DNA from: Acidaminococcus sp.
GTDB lineage: Bacteria; Bacillota; Negativicutes; Acidaminococcales; Acidaminococcaceae
Direction of reading: 5' to 3'
DNA length: 64,000 nucleotides
NCBI GenBank assembly: GCA_022482815.1
Contig: JAKVOM010000001.1
Location: 1,880,946 to 1,944,945 of the forward strand
The notes below the pieces were generated by a model. The model was not told the origin of the DNA, ran no database searches, and was given only the letters and a program-made list of their open reading frames with translations. The position numbers and the translations under genes were made by a program. Below, piece after piece: positions 1 to 7,720 of the stretch. Positions within the stretch are counted from its first letter, which is position 1. Each line of letters starts with the position of its first letter.

Positions 1-780
1 TGTGCCAGATTCATGTAGATGCACTGTATCTCTCTAGGCGACAAAACGATGATTTACCGGGTGTAAGTCAAGTTTTGTCAACAACGAGAGATCAGCGCAG
101 ATGCATGAAGATGGTGCGTTGAATTAGTCATCGGTTCCCTGACATCTGCACCCATCTTCTGTGCCGTTCACAAAAAGAAAATAAAAAGAGGTGTGTTATC
201 ATGGCATACGTTTCTTAATGGAGTGTATGCCTTTTTCTTTTTGAACTAAACGAAAATAAAAGCACCAGCCCTCAGCCCTCTTGTTTTTTGTAAAAAAATA
301 AGAGGGAGGGACCGCTTGCGGTGGGTATTCAGTCGGACAACAGGAATTGGCCCGATAGCAACGCTGTAAAATTCAAACCAACACCCCAATTGAGGCAGTA
401 GAGACCCTCTTCGACGTCGCTTAAGTTAAGCCAAACCGTAAGGTTTGGAATTCCTCTGGGACCTCCTTTCAAGCCGCCATGCGGCTTCGAAAGGAGGAGG
501 GGCCACGAAGTGGCGGAGGATAGCTTCTTTTCCGTCCGTTCGGAAGGAGGAAGGACCACGAAGTGGGGGAGGAAAGTAAGTTAAGGAAAACCGCTTGCGG
601 TGGAGGGATAGCTTCTTTTTTTCCCGTCGCCGAAGGCGGCCACAGCTTCCCAGCTTTCTTTCCGCGCGAAGCGCCAAGGCTTCCCGGCCTCGGCCGGGCC
701 AAACTTCACAAAATCTTCACATCCTCTTTCATTGACAGGGAGTTACTACCGGATGCTACACTGCAGGTAAAGGTGAACGA
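1..780. repeat. intergenic repeat cluster at left edge
   Basis: No convincing gene. Bases 1-150 are a diverged, inverted copy of the ~150-bp sequence found at about 3450-3590 and 23070-23210 (shared block 'ttaccgggtgtaa' and similar flanks). Bases 203-231 are the GGCATAC...GTATGCC hairpin repeat followed by a T tract. Bases 277-306 are a CCCTCTT/AAGAGGG hairpin leading into a ~100-bp repeat (311-408, starting ACCGCTTGCGGTGGGTATTCAG). Bases 465-500 hold a TTTCAAGCCGC/GCGGCTTCGAAA hairpin, and 626-682 a module containing GCCGAAGGCGGC and GCGCGAAGCGC. All of these recur elsewhere in the window. Short open frames here fall across the hairpins and look fortuitous. Confidence 0.7.
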
Positions 781-818
781 AAGGCTTGATTTTATCAGTC
801 TCAAGGGGGTTGTTATTT

Positions 819-1646
819 ATGAGTGAAGTATGGTTTATTACAGGCGCGGGCCGGGGATTCGGCCGTGCTTTTGCAGAGGAAGCAGTCAAAAGGGGCCATC
901 TTGTTATTGCCGGACTGCGCCACATTCCGGAAGATGATGCATTCTTCAAAAATAAAGACGTGCTGCCGGTTCGGATGGATGTCACAAAGCCGGAAGAAGT
1001 AAAGGCTGCGGTGCAGGAAGGCATCAAATTTTTCGGCCGGATTGATGTGCTTGTCAATAATGCCGGCTTCGGCATGACGGGTGCGTTTGAGGAAACGAGT
1101 GATGAAGATCTGCGAAAACTTTTTGAAACGGACTATTTCGGCGTTGTCAATGTGACCCGGGAAGTACTGCCAATCATGAGAAAACAGCAGTCCGGCAAAA
1201 TCTTTAACGTATCTTCCCAGGGCGGCGTCATGGGATTTGCCGGCAGCAGTGCCTATTGTGCCGCTAAATTTGCTGTTGTCGGCCTCTCCGAGGTGCTCCG
1301 TCAGGAACTGGCCCCATTCCACATTGATGTGGCGGCGGTTTGCCCCGGCTCTTTCCGGACGGATTTCCGCAAAGCAAATTCTATGCACGATGTATCCCTC
1401 AAAATTGATGCGTATAACGATACGGCCGTGCGAAAGGCAGGAGACTTCCTGCATGTCAACCGGAGCAATCAGAGCGGAGATCCGAAGAAAGCGGCTGTCT
1501 TCCTCTGTGACATGGCGGCAAAGGATACACTTCCTTCCCGGATCTATATCGGTGAAAGATGCTGCCGCGAAGTAAAGGACATGCTTTATGGACAGATTAA
1601 GGACATCGAATCTTATGAAGAAGCTTCTTCAAAGACCGATTTTTAA
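819..1646 (+). CDS. short-chain dehydrogenase/reductase (SDR)
   Basis: A 275-residue classical SDR. The N-terminal Rossmann nucleotide motif TGAGRGFG lies at about residues 7-14, the NNAG structural motif near residue 85, and the catalytic Ser and YxxxK (YCAAK) near residues 138-155. The family oxidises or reduces alcohols, ketones or sterols with NAD(P)H; the substrate cannot be read from sequence. The ATG at 819 is preferred over an in-frame TTG at 786 because AAGGGGG lies 9 bases upstream and translation from 819 starts exactly at the conserved first strand (SEVWFITGAG). The next gene may start inside its 3' end, so the pair could be translationally coupled. Confidence 0.9.
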   Translation: MSEVWFITGAGRGFGRAFAEEAVKRGHLVIAGLRHIPEDDAFFKNKDVLPVRMDVTKPEEVKAAVQEGIKFFGRIDVLVNNAGFGMTGAFEETSDEDLRKLFETDYFGVVNVTREVLPIMRKQQSGKIFNVSSQGGVMGFAGSSAYCAAKFAVVGLSEVLRQELAPFHIDVAAVCPGSFRTDFRKANSMHDVSLKIDAYNDTAVRKAGDFLHVNRSNQSGDPKKAAVFLCDMAAKDTLPSRIYIGERCCREVKDMLYGQIKDIESYEEASSKTDF

Positions 1647-2643
1647 GGCTGCCTTGAGGCTTTTGATGTTAAGTACATTTATGCTTAGCCTCACTGCCTG
1701 CGCCCAGCAGCCTGCGGGTTTCGGAAATTCACAGGAGGGAAAGAAGGACACGACGATGAATTCAGCAAATCATCCTTATATGGCAGAGACCAAAATCCAG
1801 AATGTCGCGTCCGATCCCGTATTTCAGGGAAAGGGCAGACTGATTTTCCCGCTCTACAGGACGATTCCTTCCGGTGCAGCGCTTTCTGATATGGGAGATT
1901 ACCTGCCCTGGTATTCCAATATCCGTACGGATGTGACCACAGCGGTGCTGAACCGGCTCAAAGAGGATGCTGCCGCAGGCAAGCAGGTCATTTATCCTTT
2001 GTATGATGAGGCGGAAATGCAGCAGGATCCGGAAAAACGCAATACAGGTCTCGTCTTTTTCAGGGGCAAAAAAGGAGCTAAGACGGCGATTGTAAATGCC
2101 GGCGGCGGATTCATGTATGTCGGAGCAATCCATGACAGCTTTCCTCATGCGTTAGCGCTTTCCGAGCTGGGCTACAACGCGTTCTGCCCGATTTACCGGC
2201 CCGATGCGCAGCTGGCTTGTGAGGATTTGTCCCGCGCCATTGTGTTCCTTTTTGCTCATCAAAAAGAGCTTGGCATCGATATGAACCATTATTCCCTGTG
2301 GGGCGGTTCGGCCGGTGCCCGCATGGCCGACTGGGTCGGCATGTACGGCACGGCTGCCTTCGGAGAGCAGGATAAGCCCCGGCCGGCTGCCATTGTCATG
2401 GCGTACACGGGGCTGTCGGAAGTGACGGGCAAGGAACCGCCGACGTACAGCGTCGTCGGAACAAGTGACGGCATCGCAAGCTATCGGGGCATGCAGTACA
2501 GGACGCAGCAGCTCAGTAAGGCCGGCATTGATGCGGAAATTGAAGTCTTTCCGGGCCTTTCCCATGGCTTCGGCACCGGTAAAGGTACCGTAGCCGACGG
2601 TTGGATCAACCGCGCCGTAAAATTCTGGGAAAAGCATAGTTAA
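1615..2643 (+). CDS. lipoprotein alpha/beta hydrolase (esterase-like)
   Basis: A 342-residue predicted exported lipoprotein. From the ATG at 1615 the N-terminus is MKK-rich, then hydrophobic, ending in a lipobox (LTAC) around residues 20-24. The mature part has a BD-FAE/esterase type alpha/beta fold: an oxyanion-like GGGF segment, the nucleophile elbow GGSAG (Ser), and a late Asp and His (VFPGLSHGFG) that could complete a triad. It likely hydrolyses an ester at the cell envelope; the substrate is unknown. An earlier ATG at 1588 is in frame, but it would put nine extra polar residues before the signal peptide. The start overlaps the end of the upstream SDR gene by 32 bases, suggesting co-transcription. 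Confidence 0.82.
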   Translation: MKKLLQRPIFKAALRLLMLSTFMLSLTACAQQPAGFGNSQEGKKDTTMNSANHPYMAETKIQNVASDPVFQGKGRLIFPLYRTIPSGAALSDMGDYLPWYSNIRTDVTTAVLNRLKEDAAAGKQVIYPLYDEAEMQQDPEKRNTGLVFFRGKKGAKTAIVNAGGGFMYVGAIHDSFPHALALSELGYNAFCPIYRPDAQLACEDLSRAIVFLFAHQKELGIDMNHYSLWGGSAGARMADWVGMYGTAAFGEQDKPRPAAIVMAYTGLSEVTGKEPPTYSVVGTSDGIASYRGMQYRTQQLSKAGIDAEIEVFPGLSHGFGTGKGTVADGWINRAVKFWEKHS

Positions 2644-2920
2644 AAGCCGCCGGTCGCGGGTCGTGGGTCGCTACAGGAGAAAGCAAACTGACAAGCAGTT
2701 TACAGCGACTTAAAAAAGCTAACTGCATCTTACATTCTGCCTCAGGAATCCGCCAAAGCAGCTGCCCGCACTAGCGTAATAACCACTCTGCCATAAACTG
2801 GCTAAAAACCAAATGCCAAAAGCGCCTTTATTTTTTTCCCGCCGCCTTTGGCGGCCACGGCGTCACAGCTTTCTTTTCGCGCGTCAGCGCCACAGCTTAT
2901 AATTTACAGGAGGTATTACC
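2644..2920. repeat. intergenic repeats between hydrolase and FMN reductase
   Basis: About 2652-2800 matches a repeat that recurs at 7553-7725 and 55036-55202 (shared 'aagcaaactgacaagcagtt' and 'gcagctgcccgcact'). About 2839-2899 holds the GCCGCCTTTGGCGGC ... GCGCGTCAGCGC module also seen at 10057, 18138 and 21349. A ribosome-binding site (ggaggt) for the next gene lies at about 2909-2914. No gene is seen. Confidence 0.6.
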
Positions 2921-3370
2921 ATGAAATATTTATTTATCAACGGAAGTCCAAATAGAAATGGAAATACGACTGAACTTGCCAATACACTCTTTGGCAGTAA
3001 AGATTATGAGACTCTCATGCTCGTTGATTACCGCATCAATGATTACGGTCAGGAGCTGCCGGGTGATCAATTTGATGAAGTGCTGAGTAAAATCAAAGAA
3101 GCCGATATTGTTGTCATCGGTTCTCCCGTGTACTGGCACAACATCTGCGGCGGAGTCAGGACCCTGCTCGACCGCTTCTATGGACCGGTGCCTTCCGGCA
3201 GCATGAGAGGCAAAAAGCTTTACTTCCTCTTCCAGGGCGCAGCACCCCAGAAATGGATGCTCGAAGCCGGGGAATACACCATGAAACGGTTTGCCAGCAT
3301 GTATGGGTTTAGGTGGGGTGGTATGGCTAATTCCACCGCAGAAGCGGAAAAGTTGGGTAAAGAACTTTAA
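2921..3370 (+). CDS. flavodoxin-fold NAD(P)H-dependent FMN reductase-like protein
   Basis: A 149-residue protein beginning MKYLFINGSPNRNGNT, the phosphate-binding loop of the NADPH-dependent FMN reductase / flavodoxin-like fold. A second flavin-contact segment, VIGSPVYWHNICG, lies near residues 66-78, followed by LLDRFYGP. Members reduce FMN, quinones or nitro compounds in the cytoplasm. It is slightly short for the family (usually about 170-190), the last helix being brief, but the frame is intact. A strong ggaggt precedes the ATG. It sits alone, followed by a hairpin terminator-like element (3388-3442). Confidence 0.85.
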   Translation: MKYLFINGSPNRNGNTTELANTLFGSKDYETLMLVDYRINDYGQELPGDQFDEVLSKIKEADIVVIGSPVYWHNICGGVRTLLDRFYGPVPSGSMRGKKLYFLFQGAAPQKWMLEAGEYTMKRFASMYGFRWGGMANSTAEAEKLGKEL

Positions 3371-3387
3371 GTGTCGCTGAAAGGCAC

Positions 3388-3442
3388 CTGCCCCAATAGA
3401 GTCCTCGACATGTCTCGGGCGTCTATTGGGGCAGAGCTTTTT
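3388..3442 (+). terminator. long hairpin with T tract, covarying copy A
   Basis: A 13-bp stem CTGCCCCAATAGA / TCTATTGGGGCAG extended inward by GTCC/GGGC, then a T run at 3438-3442. It fits an intrinsic terminator for the FMN-reductase gene that stops at 3370. A second copy at 23011-23066 keeps the stem while changing three base pairs by double substitution. Confidence 0.7.
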
Positions 3443-4009
3443 CTAAGGAAGTTTCAGCTGTCCTCTGCAGAATTAGGGAACCATTGATTCATTCGCAGCT
3501 TCATCTACATGTGTCTGCGCCAGTTACGCTGTGTCGACAATTCCTCGAGTTACACCCGGTAACCCTCCGGATTGTCTTCTTGCGTAGCTGACGTATCCGC
3601 ATGTATCTGAAGCCGTTCATTGAATCAATGGCTCCCTACTGCATCTGCTTTGTCAGGGCGCTGCGTGACCCATCGAGGTACTATTTGTGTACATCTTCTG
3701 GGCCCCGCGGCGCCCTTTCGCGCATCTGCGGCTGTCTTGCAGCAGAGTCCATCAGAAACAAATAAAAAATCATATGTGATATCGGGGCATGCGTTCCTAA
3801 ATGGGTCTTCAGTAGGATAACAGGAATTAGTCCGACAGAGCGTTGTTAAATTCTAACTATTCCCCAATTGCTGCAGCAGCCCTCTTGTTTTTTGTCAAAA
3901 AAATAAGAGGGGGAACCGCTTGCGGTGGGTATTCAGTTGGATAACAGGGATTGGTCCGATAGAAACGCTGTTAAATCTACACCAAAACCCCAATCGGGGC
4001 ACTAGAGAC
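3443..4009. repeat. composite repeat region upstream of the IS110 element
   Basis: 3450-3600 is nearly identical to 23070-23215. 3735-3800 (gctgtcttgcagcagagtcc and following) matches 23336-23410. The GGCAT(A/G)CG hairpin repeat starting at 3785 is truncated after its loop, where a partial copy of the ~100-bp repeat begins (3807-3880). A CCCTCTT...AAGAGGG hairpin (3880-3910) then leads into a full copy (3915-4010) that ends exactly at the IS110 left boundary. No gene is supported. Confidence 0.7.
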
Positions 4010-4020
4010 CTTGTATCATA

Positions 4021-4230
4021 TGTATTGGGACTTTAACCCTCTTTTTGGGGGAAAGTGCTACACTGTAAAAGATGCTGTGGATTGGTTTTAGGACCTACCG
4101 ATTAACGGTTTGAAGAAGACTCCAACCACAGCTCTTTGCAGCGATGTTAATTAGTTAGATACCGCCAGACGGTTTATATAGAACAAGGATACATAGCAGA
4201 GAGTCTGTGGTTTCAGCATCATATTTTTTA
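4021..4230 (+). ncRNA. candidate bridge RNA of the IS110 element
   Basis: The non-coding left end folds into two stem-bounded loops. Loop 1 is closed by GCTGTGG(4074-4080)/CCACAGC(4126-4132) plus TTGG/CCAA. Loop 2 is closed by TCTTTGC(4133-4139)/GCAGAGA(4196-4202). Loop 1 contains GACCT (4092-4096), identical to the left target including the CT core, and AAGAAG (4113-4118), complementary to CTTCTT of the right target. Loop 2 contains TAGTTAG (4152-4158), identical to the element's right end, and ACAAG (4183-4187), complementary to its left end CTTGT. This is the four-guide layout reported for IS621 bridge RNAs. Exact RNA ends are not visible. Confidence 0.72.
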
Positions 4231-4244
4231 GGAGGTTTTATATT

Positions 4245-5489
4245 ATGATCTACGTTGGAATTGATGTGTCCAAAGACAAACATGACTGCTGCATTCTTGA
4301 CCCAGAGCATAAGTCCAGGTACAAGCAATTTACTATTACCAATGATTGGGAAGGCTTTGACTTTCTGCTGAAGCAGATATGCTCTTACAAACAACCGGCA
4401 GAAAACATAAAAGTAGGGCTTGAAGCCACCGGACCTTACAGCGAGAATATCACCAGATTCCTGCTGAATAACGGGCTACCAACTTATGTCTTCAATCCCA
4501 TGATGACAGATCAATACAAAAAGAGTCATAGCCTTCGCAAAACTAAAACCGATCGCATTGATGCTCATTTCATAGCCTGTATGTTCATGTCCGATTTGGA
4601 TCTCAAACCCTACGTTCCTAAAGAATACCACAATGAACGTCTCATGTCACTTACCAGATCTCGGTTCAGAATGGTTCAGGCAAGAACAAAGATTAAACAA
4701 GACGTGGATCGGCTTGTGGTTCTCAACTTCCCTGAACTAGGAAAATATATGAACCTGAATTCTGCTACTGCTCACGCTATATTCATGGAATATCCTACTC
4801 CCGAGGAGCTGGCAAACGCCAACTTGAAACACTTGAAAAACATTATTCACAAGGCATCCAGAGGCAGCTTAAATGAGGATTTGGCTGAACAAATTCGTGA
4901 CGAGGCAAAAAAATCTATCGGTAAACACAACAATCTGGGCAATGAACATGAATTGCGGGCGAACATCCGGATTCTTGAGGACTATGATGAAGAAATTCGC
5001 AAAATCGAGGCTGAGGAAAAGGAGCTGCTGAGCGAGCATCCGGAACCTTTACTTACAATTCCTGGGATTGGTGCCGTCACAGGAGCCGCAATTTTAGCGG
5101 AAGTCGGGGATTTTTCCAAGTTCTCTTCTCCTGACAAAGTTCTAGCTTATGCCGGGCTTGCACCGTCCAGGAACCAATCAGGACGCCGAAGTGGGATAGG
5201 TCGAAGCGCCCACATGGAGAAAAGAGGGTCACGTTATCTACGATTTGCGCTCTTTAACGCAGCGATATTCGTCTGCCGGTACGAACCAGCCTACAGGGAA
5301 TATTTAGCTAAGAAACTAAACGAAGGCAAGCATTACTACATAGCAATCTCTCATGCAGCCAAAAAGTTGGTACGGTTAATTTATGCACTTCAGACAACAG
5401 GAAATACATACAAAACATCTGCTCAATTAATGCTTCAAAAGCAGATAAATACTAGCTCCGATTCACAGGACATTGTACTTGACATATGA
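4245..5489 (+). CDS. IS110-family DEDD transposase/recombinase
   Basis: 414 residues. The N-terminal RuvC-like DEDD domain shows D7 (GIDVSKDK), E60 (GLEATGPYSE), D103 and D106 (KTKTDRIDAH). A central helical region follows, then the C-terminal Transposase_20 domain from about residue 270 (LLTIPGIGAVTGAAILAEVGDF, APSRNQSGRRSG), which supplies the catalytic serine in this family. The enzyme recombines DNA through an RNA-guided serine/RuvC mechanism. It looks full length and intact. aggaggt at about 4230-4236 sets the ATG start. Its guide RNA is probably the element's left end just upstream. Confidence 0.95.
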   Translation: MIYVGIDVSKDKHDCCILDPEHKSRYKQFTITNDWEGFDFLLKQICSYKQPAENIKVGLEATGPYSENITRFLLNNGLPTYVFNPMMTDQYKKSHSLRKTKTDRIDAHFIACMFMSDLDLKPYVPKEYHNERLMSLTRSRFRMVQARTKIKQDVDRLVVLNFPELGKYMNLNSATAHAIFMEYPTPEELANANLKHLKNIIHKASRGSLNEDLAEQIRDEAKKSIGKHNNLGNEHELRANIRILEDYDEEIRKIEAEEKELLSEHPEPLLTIPGIGAVTGAAILAEVGDFSKFSSPDKVLAYAGLAPSRNQSGRRSGIGRSAHMEKRGSRYLRFALFNAAIFVCRYEPAYREYLAKKLNEGKHYYIAISHAAKKLVRLIYALQTTGNTYKTSAQLMLQKQINTSSDSQDIVLDI

Positions 5490-5497
5490 TAGTTAGT

Positions 5498-5554
5498 CTT
5501 CTTTCACGCCGCTATGCGGCGTCGAAAGAAGGGGAACCGCTTGCGGTGGATGAT
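5498..5554. repeat. repeat fragment between IS110 element and intron
   Basis: Only 57 bp separate the two mobile elements: the palindrome TCTTTCACGCCGC ... GCGGCGTCGAAAGA followed by GGGGAACCGCTTGCGGTGGATGAT. The same order of modules occurs at 63658-63710 without insertions. Joining the left flank of the IS, this fragment and the 3' exon after 7424 reconstitutes one ordinary repeat unit. Confidence 0.75.
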
Positions 5555-7424
5555 GTGCGCCAGTTCGGCGTGAATAGTGTAGTTCGGTGAAAGTCCGAAT
5601 CCAGTAAAGCCCAGCAAGCAGCTGGTACCGAGTCTTGCATGCAGAGCCGTGAGGTGAGCATGAAGCGTAGGCAGGGAGTGTGAGAGCCGTAATGCCAAAT
5701 GCGATGAGCAAGGCGTGAAGCAGAATCAGCCTCGTTAACCGTAACATGGAAGCCGATACCCTATCATCGGTCGCAGGCAGCAGCGTGCAGTTCGTTAGCA
5801 GGAAACTGCGGCGAGAACTGCACAGAGTTCCATCGGGGTCTAAGTGCACGGCGAGTACACAAACACTATTCATGTACCTGGGAGAACTGACTCAGTCCAA
5901 GGGACAGTGGTATGCTGACTTAAATACTTAACTGTACGGAGGTTGGCAAAAGCTGGGTCAGTAGTCGGATTGCCTCATAGTAGTGATGAAACCTATGAAA
6001 GTAAGCGGAGCGAAGGGGGCAAAGAATAATCGATTTCTGTCTCAAAACAGAAGGTAACACAAGGAGGTTATCATAATGGAAATTGCGACACAGAGATTAA
6101 GGCACCAAGTGCAAGTATTCGGAAGAGTACAGGGAGTCATGCACTACGTAAATGCGGATGCCCTGCATGAAGCCTACAGAAGGCAGAAGAAGGGTAAAGC
6201 AGTGGGTGTAGATGGTGTCAGCAAGGAAAGCTATGGCGCTAACCTTGATGAAAACATCAGCAATCTGCTGGCGCGGATGAAGAGATTCCAATACAAGCCA
6301 AAACCTGTAAGAAGGGTATACATCAAGAAGGACAATGGAAAGCTGCGTCCTCTTGGGATACCCAGCTTTGAGGACAGGCTTGTACAGGGCGCAATGGCTG
6401 AACTGCTGAATGCAATCTATGAACCCAAGTTTCTGGACTGTTCATATGGGTTCAGGCCGGGACGCAGTGCACATGATGCAATACGGGCAATCCAAGGCAC
6501 GATGTACCGTGGGAAATGCCGTTGGGTACTGGAAGCGGACATTAAAGGCTTCTTTGACCATGTCAATCATGAGTACCTGATGGAATTCCTGAAACAGGAC
6601 ATCGATGACAGTGATTTCCTGCGTTACATCAAACGCTTCCTGAGGTCGGGGGTCATGGACAAAGAACAGGTGTATTACACGGAGGAAGGCACGCCGCAGG
6701 GCGGTCTTATCTCTCCTGTTCTTGCGAACGTGTACCTGCATTATGTACTGGATGTCTGGATGGAGAAAGTGGTACGGCCCTGCATGCGCGGCTCAATACG
6801 CTATGTGAGGTATGCCGATGATTTCCTCATCCTGTTCGAGTACAAGGCAGATGCCGAAAAAGTCATGTCGGTGCTCGGAAAGCGCCTGGGCCGTTTCGGT
6901 CTGGAAGTAGCAGTGGAGAAGACGAGAATAATCCCGTTTGACAAGAACAAGGGAACCAAAGATACCTTTGATTTCCTTGGGTTTACCTTCTACATCACGA
7001 AGGACAGGAAGGGAAGAAACCGTCCTGCTGTGAAAACCAGCAAGAAGAAACTGAAGAGCAAACGGCGTAAGATGAGCGAATGGCTGAAAAGCCGAATGGC
7101 CAAACCGATAAAAGAGACGATGCTCATGCTTAGAAGAAAATTGGCAGGGCATGAAGGATACTATGCGGTGAACGGTAATCTTGAGGCCGTAAAAGGGTTC
7201 TGGTACTACACACAGAACAGGTTTTTCGAGGTGATGAATCGCCGCGGCACAAAACACAAACTGACGTGGGAGAAGGTCATGAGAAAATGGAAATACTTCA
7301 TTCCTGACCCACGCATCAGGGTGCAGATATGGTGCTGAAAGATTATTCTAAGAGCCGTATGCGGGAAAACCGCACGTACGGTTCTGTGAGGGGCGGGCGA
7401 GGCAACTCGACCCGTCTACTCGAC
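5555..7424 (+). mobile_element. group II intron (retroelement)
   Basis: The 5' end at 5555 carries the GUGCGCC consensus. Domain V is at 7352-7384 (GAGCCGTATGCGGG-loop-CGCACGTACGGTTC) and domain VI runs to about 7424. Flanks join to GGTGGATGAT|AGCTTCTTTT, a string found uninterrupted in near-identical form in other repeats of the window (for example at about 604-618), which fixes the ends. A candidate EBS1, ATCATC at 5763-5768, is complementary to the last six 5'-exon bases GATGAT, and the T before it could pair with the first 3'-exon base A. The structural RNA occupies 5555-6075 and about 7339-7424 around the intron-encoded protein. Confidence 0.9.
6076..7338 (+). CDS. ltrA: group II intron reverse transcriptase/maturase
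   Basis: 420 residues. The reverse transcriptase domain spans roughly residues 40-310, with the catalytic YADD at about 246-249 (RYVRYADDFLILF) and conserved blocks such as LRPLGIPSFEDRLVQGA and GTPQGGLISPVLANVYLHYVLD. A maturase (GIIM, domain X) region follows (GYYAVNGN...FWYYTQNRFFEVMNRRG). No HNH endonuclease domain is visible after it, since the protein ends at about PRIRVQIWC. The protein would splice the host intron RNA and copy it into DNA. aaggaggt upstream of the ATG is strong. The frame is intact, so the element may be active. Confidence 0.95.
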   Translation: MEIATQRLRHQVQVFGRVQGVMHYVNADALHEAYRRQKKGKAVGVDGVSKESYGANLDENISNLLARMKRFQYKPKPVRRVYIKKDNGKLRPLGIPSFEDRLVQGAMAELLNAIYEPKFLDCSYGFRPGRSAHDAIRAIQGTMYRGKCRWVLEADIKGFFDHVNHEYLMEFLKQDIDDSDFLRYIKRFLRSGVMDKEQVYYTEEGTPQGGLISPVLANVYLHYVLDVWMEKVVRPCMRGSIRYVRYADDFLILFEYKADAEKVMSVLGKRLGRFGLEVAVEKTRIIPFDKNKGTKDTFDFLGFTFYITKDRKGRNRPAVKTSKKKLKSKRRKMSEWLKSRMAKPIKETMLMLRRKLAGHEGYYAVNGNLEAVKGFWYYTQNRFFEVMNRRGTKHKLTWEKVMRKWKYFIPDPRIRVQIWC

Positions 7425-7720
7425 AGCTTCTTTTACCCTAATTTCATCGCTTTTGAAATTTGGGAAGCATCAAAAAATCTACAAAAAACAGGAGCCGTGA
7501 CGAGATACCATTTCGTATCTTCATCACAGCTCCTGTTTTCTTTTCTATTACGCAGGTCGCGGGTCGCTGGTCGCAGGCCGCCACTGAAGGAAGCAAACTG
7601 ACAAGCAGTTTGCAGTGAATTAAAAACCTTCCTGCTGCTTTCTTAAGCTATATTAAGAATCCAAAGCAGCTGCCCGCACTGCGGTACTAGCCACTATCGT
7701 CTAACCACTTACCACTTCAC
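7425..7720. repeat. 3' exon of intron, bidirectional terminator and repeat
   Basis: 7425-7440 is the continuation of the repeat interrupted by the intron. 7483-7545 is a strong hairpin (ACAGGAGC.../...GCTCCTGT) with an A tract on the left and a T tract on the right, so it can stop transcription from either side, including from radA on the minus strand. 7553-7725 is a dispersed repeat (gcaggtcgcgggtcgc ... ctgcccgcactgcggtactagccac) also present at 2652, 19040, 34327, 38722 and 55036. Confidence 0.65.
7483..7545. terminator. bidirectional terminator hairpin
   Basis: A stem of about 20 bp with wobbles, ACAGGAGCCGTGACGAGATAC against GTATCTTCATCACAGCTCCTGT, preceded by AAAAAA and followed by TTTTCTTTTC. 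It lies downstream of radA (minus strand) and of the intron (plus strand). Confidence 0.7.

Larger units (their letters stand above)
4010..5497 (+). mobile_element. IS110-family insertion sequence
   Basis: About 1488 bp comprising a ~235-bp non-coding left end, the DEDD transposase gene, and a very short right end. The boundaries are inferred by comparing flanks with uninterrupted repeat copies. The left flank is a repeat ending GAGAC and the right flank continues TCTTTCACGCCGC, with a CT dinucleotide at each junction (4010-4011 and 5498-5499). No terminal inverted repeats are obvious beyond the short TATCATATGT (left) and its complement (right), as expected for IS110 elements. A CT core is known for the family member IS621. 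Boundaries could be off by a base or two. Confidence 0.82.

Noticed and set aside
329-702. Short minus-strand frames near the left edge
   Set aside because: They run across palindromic repeats and their translations recur wherever the repeat does.
5498-5900. Short open frames in the intron's 5' region
   Set aside because: They lie in structured intron RNA (domain I) and have no family pattern or ribosome-binding site.
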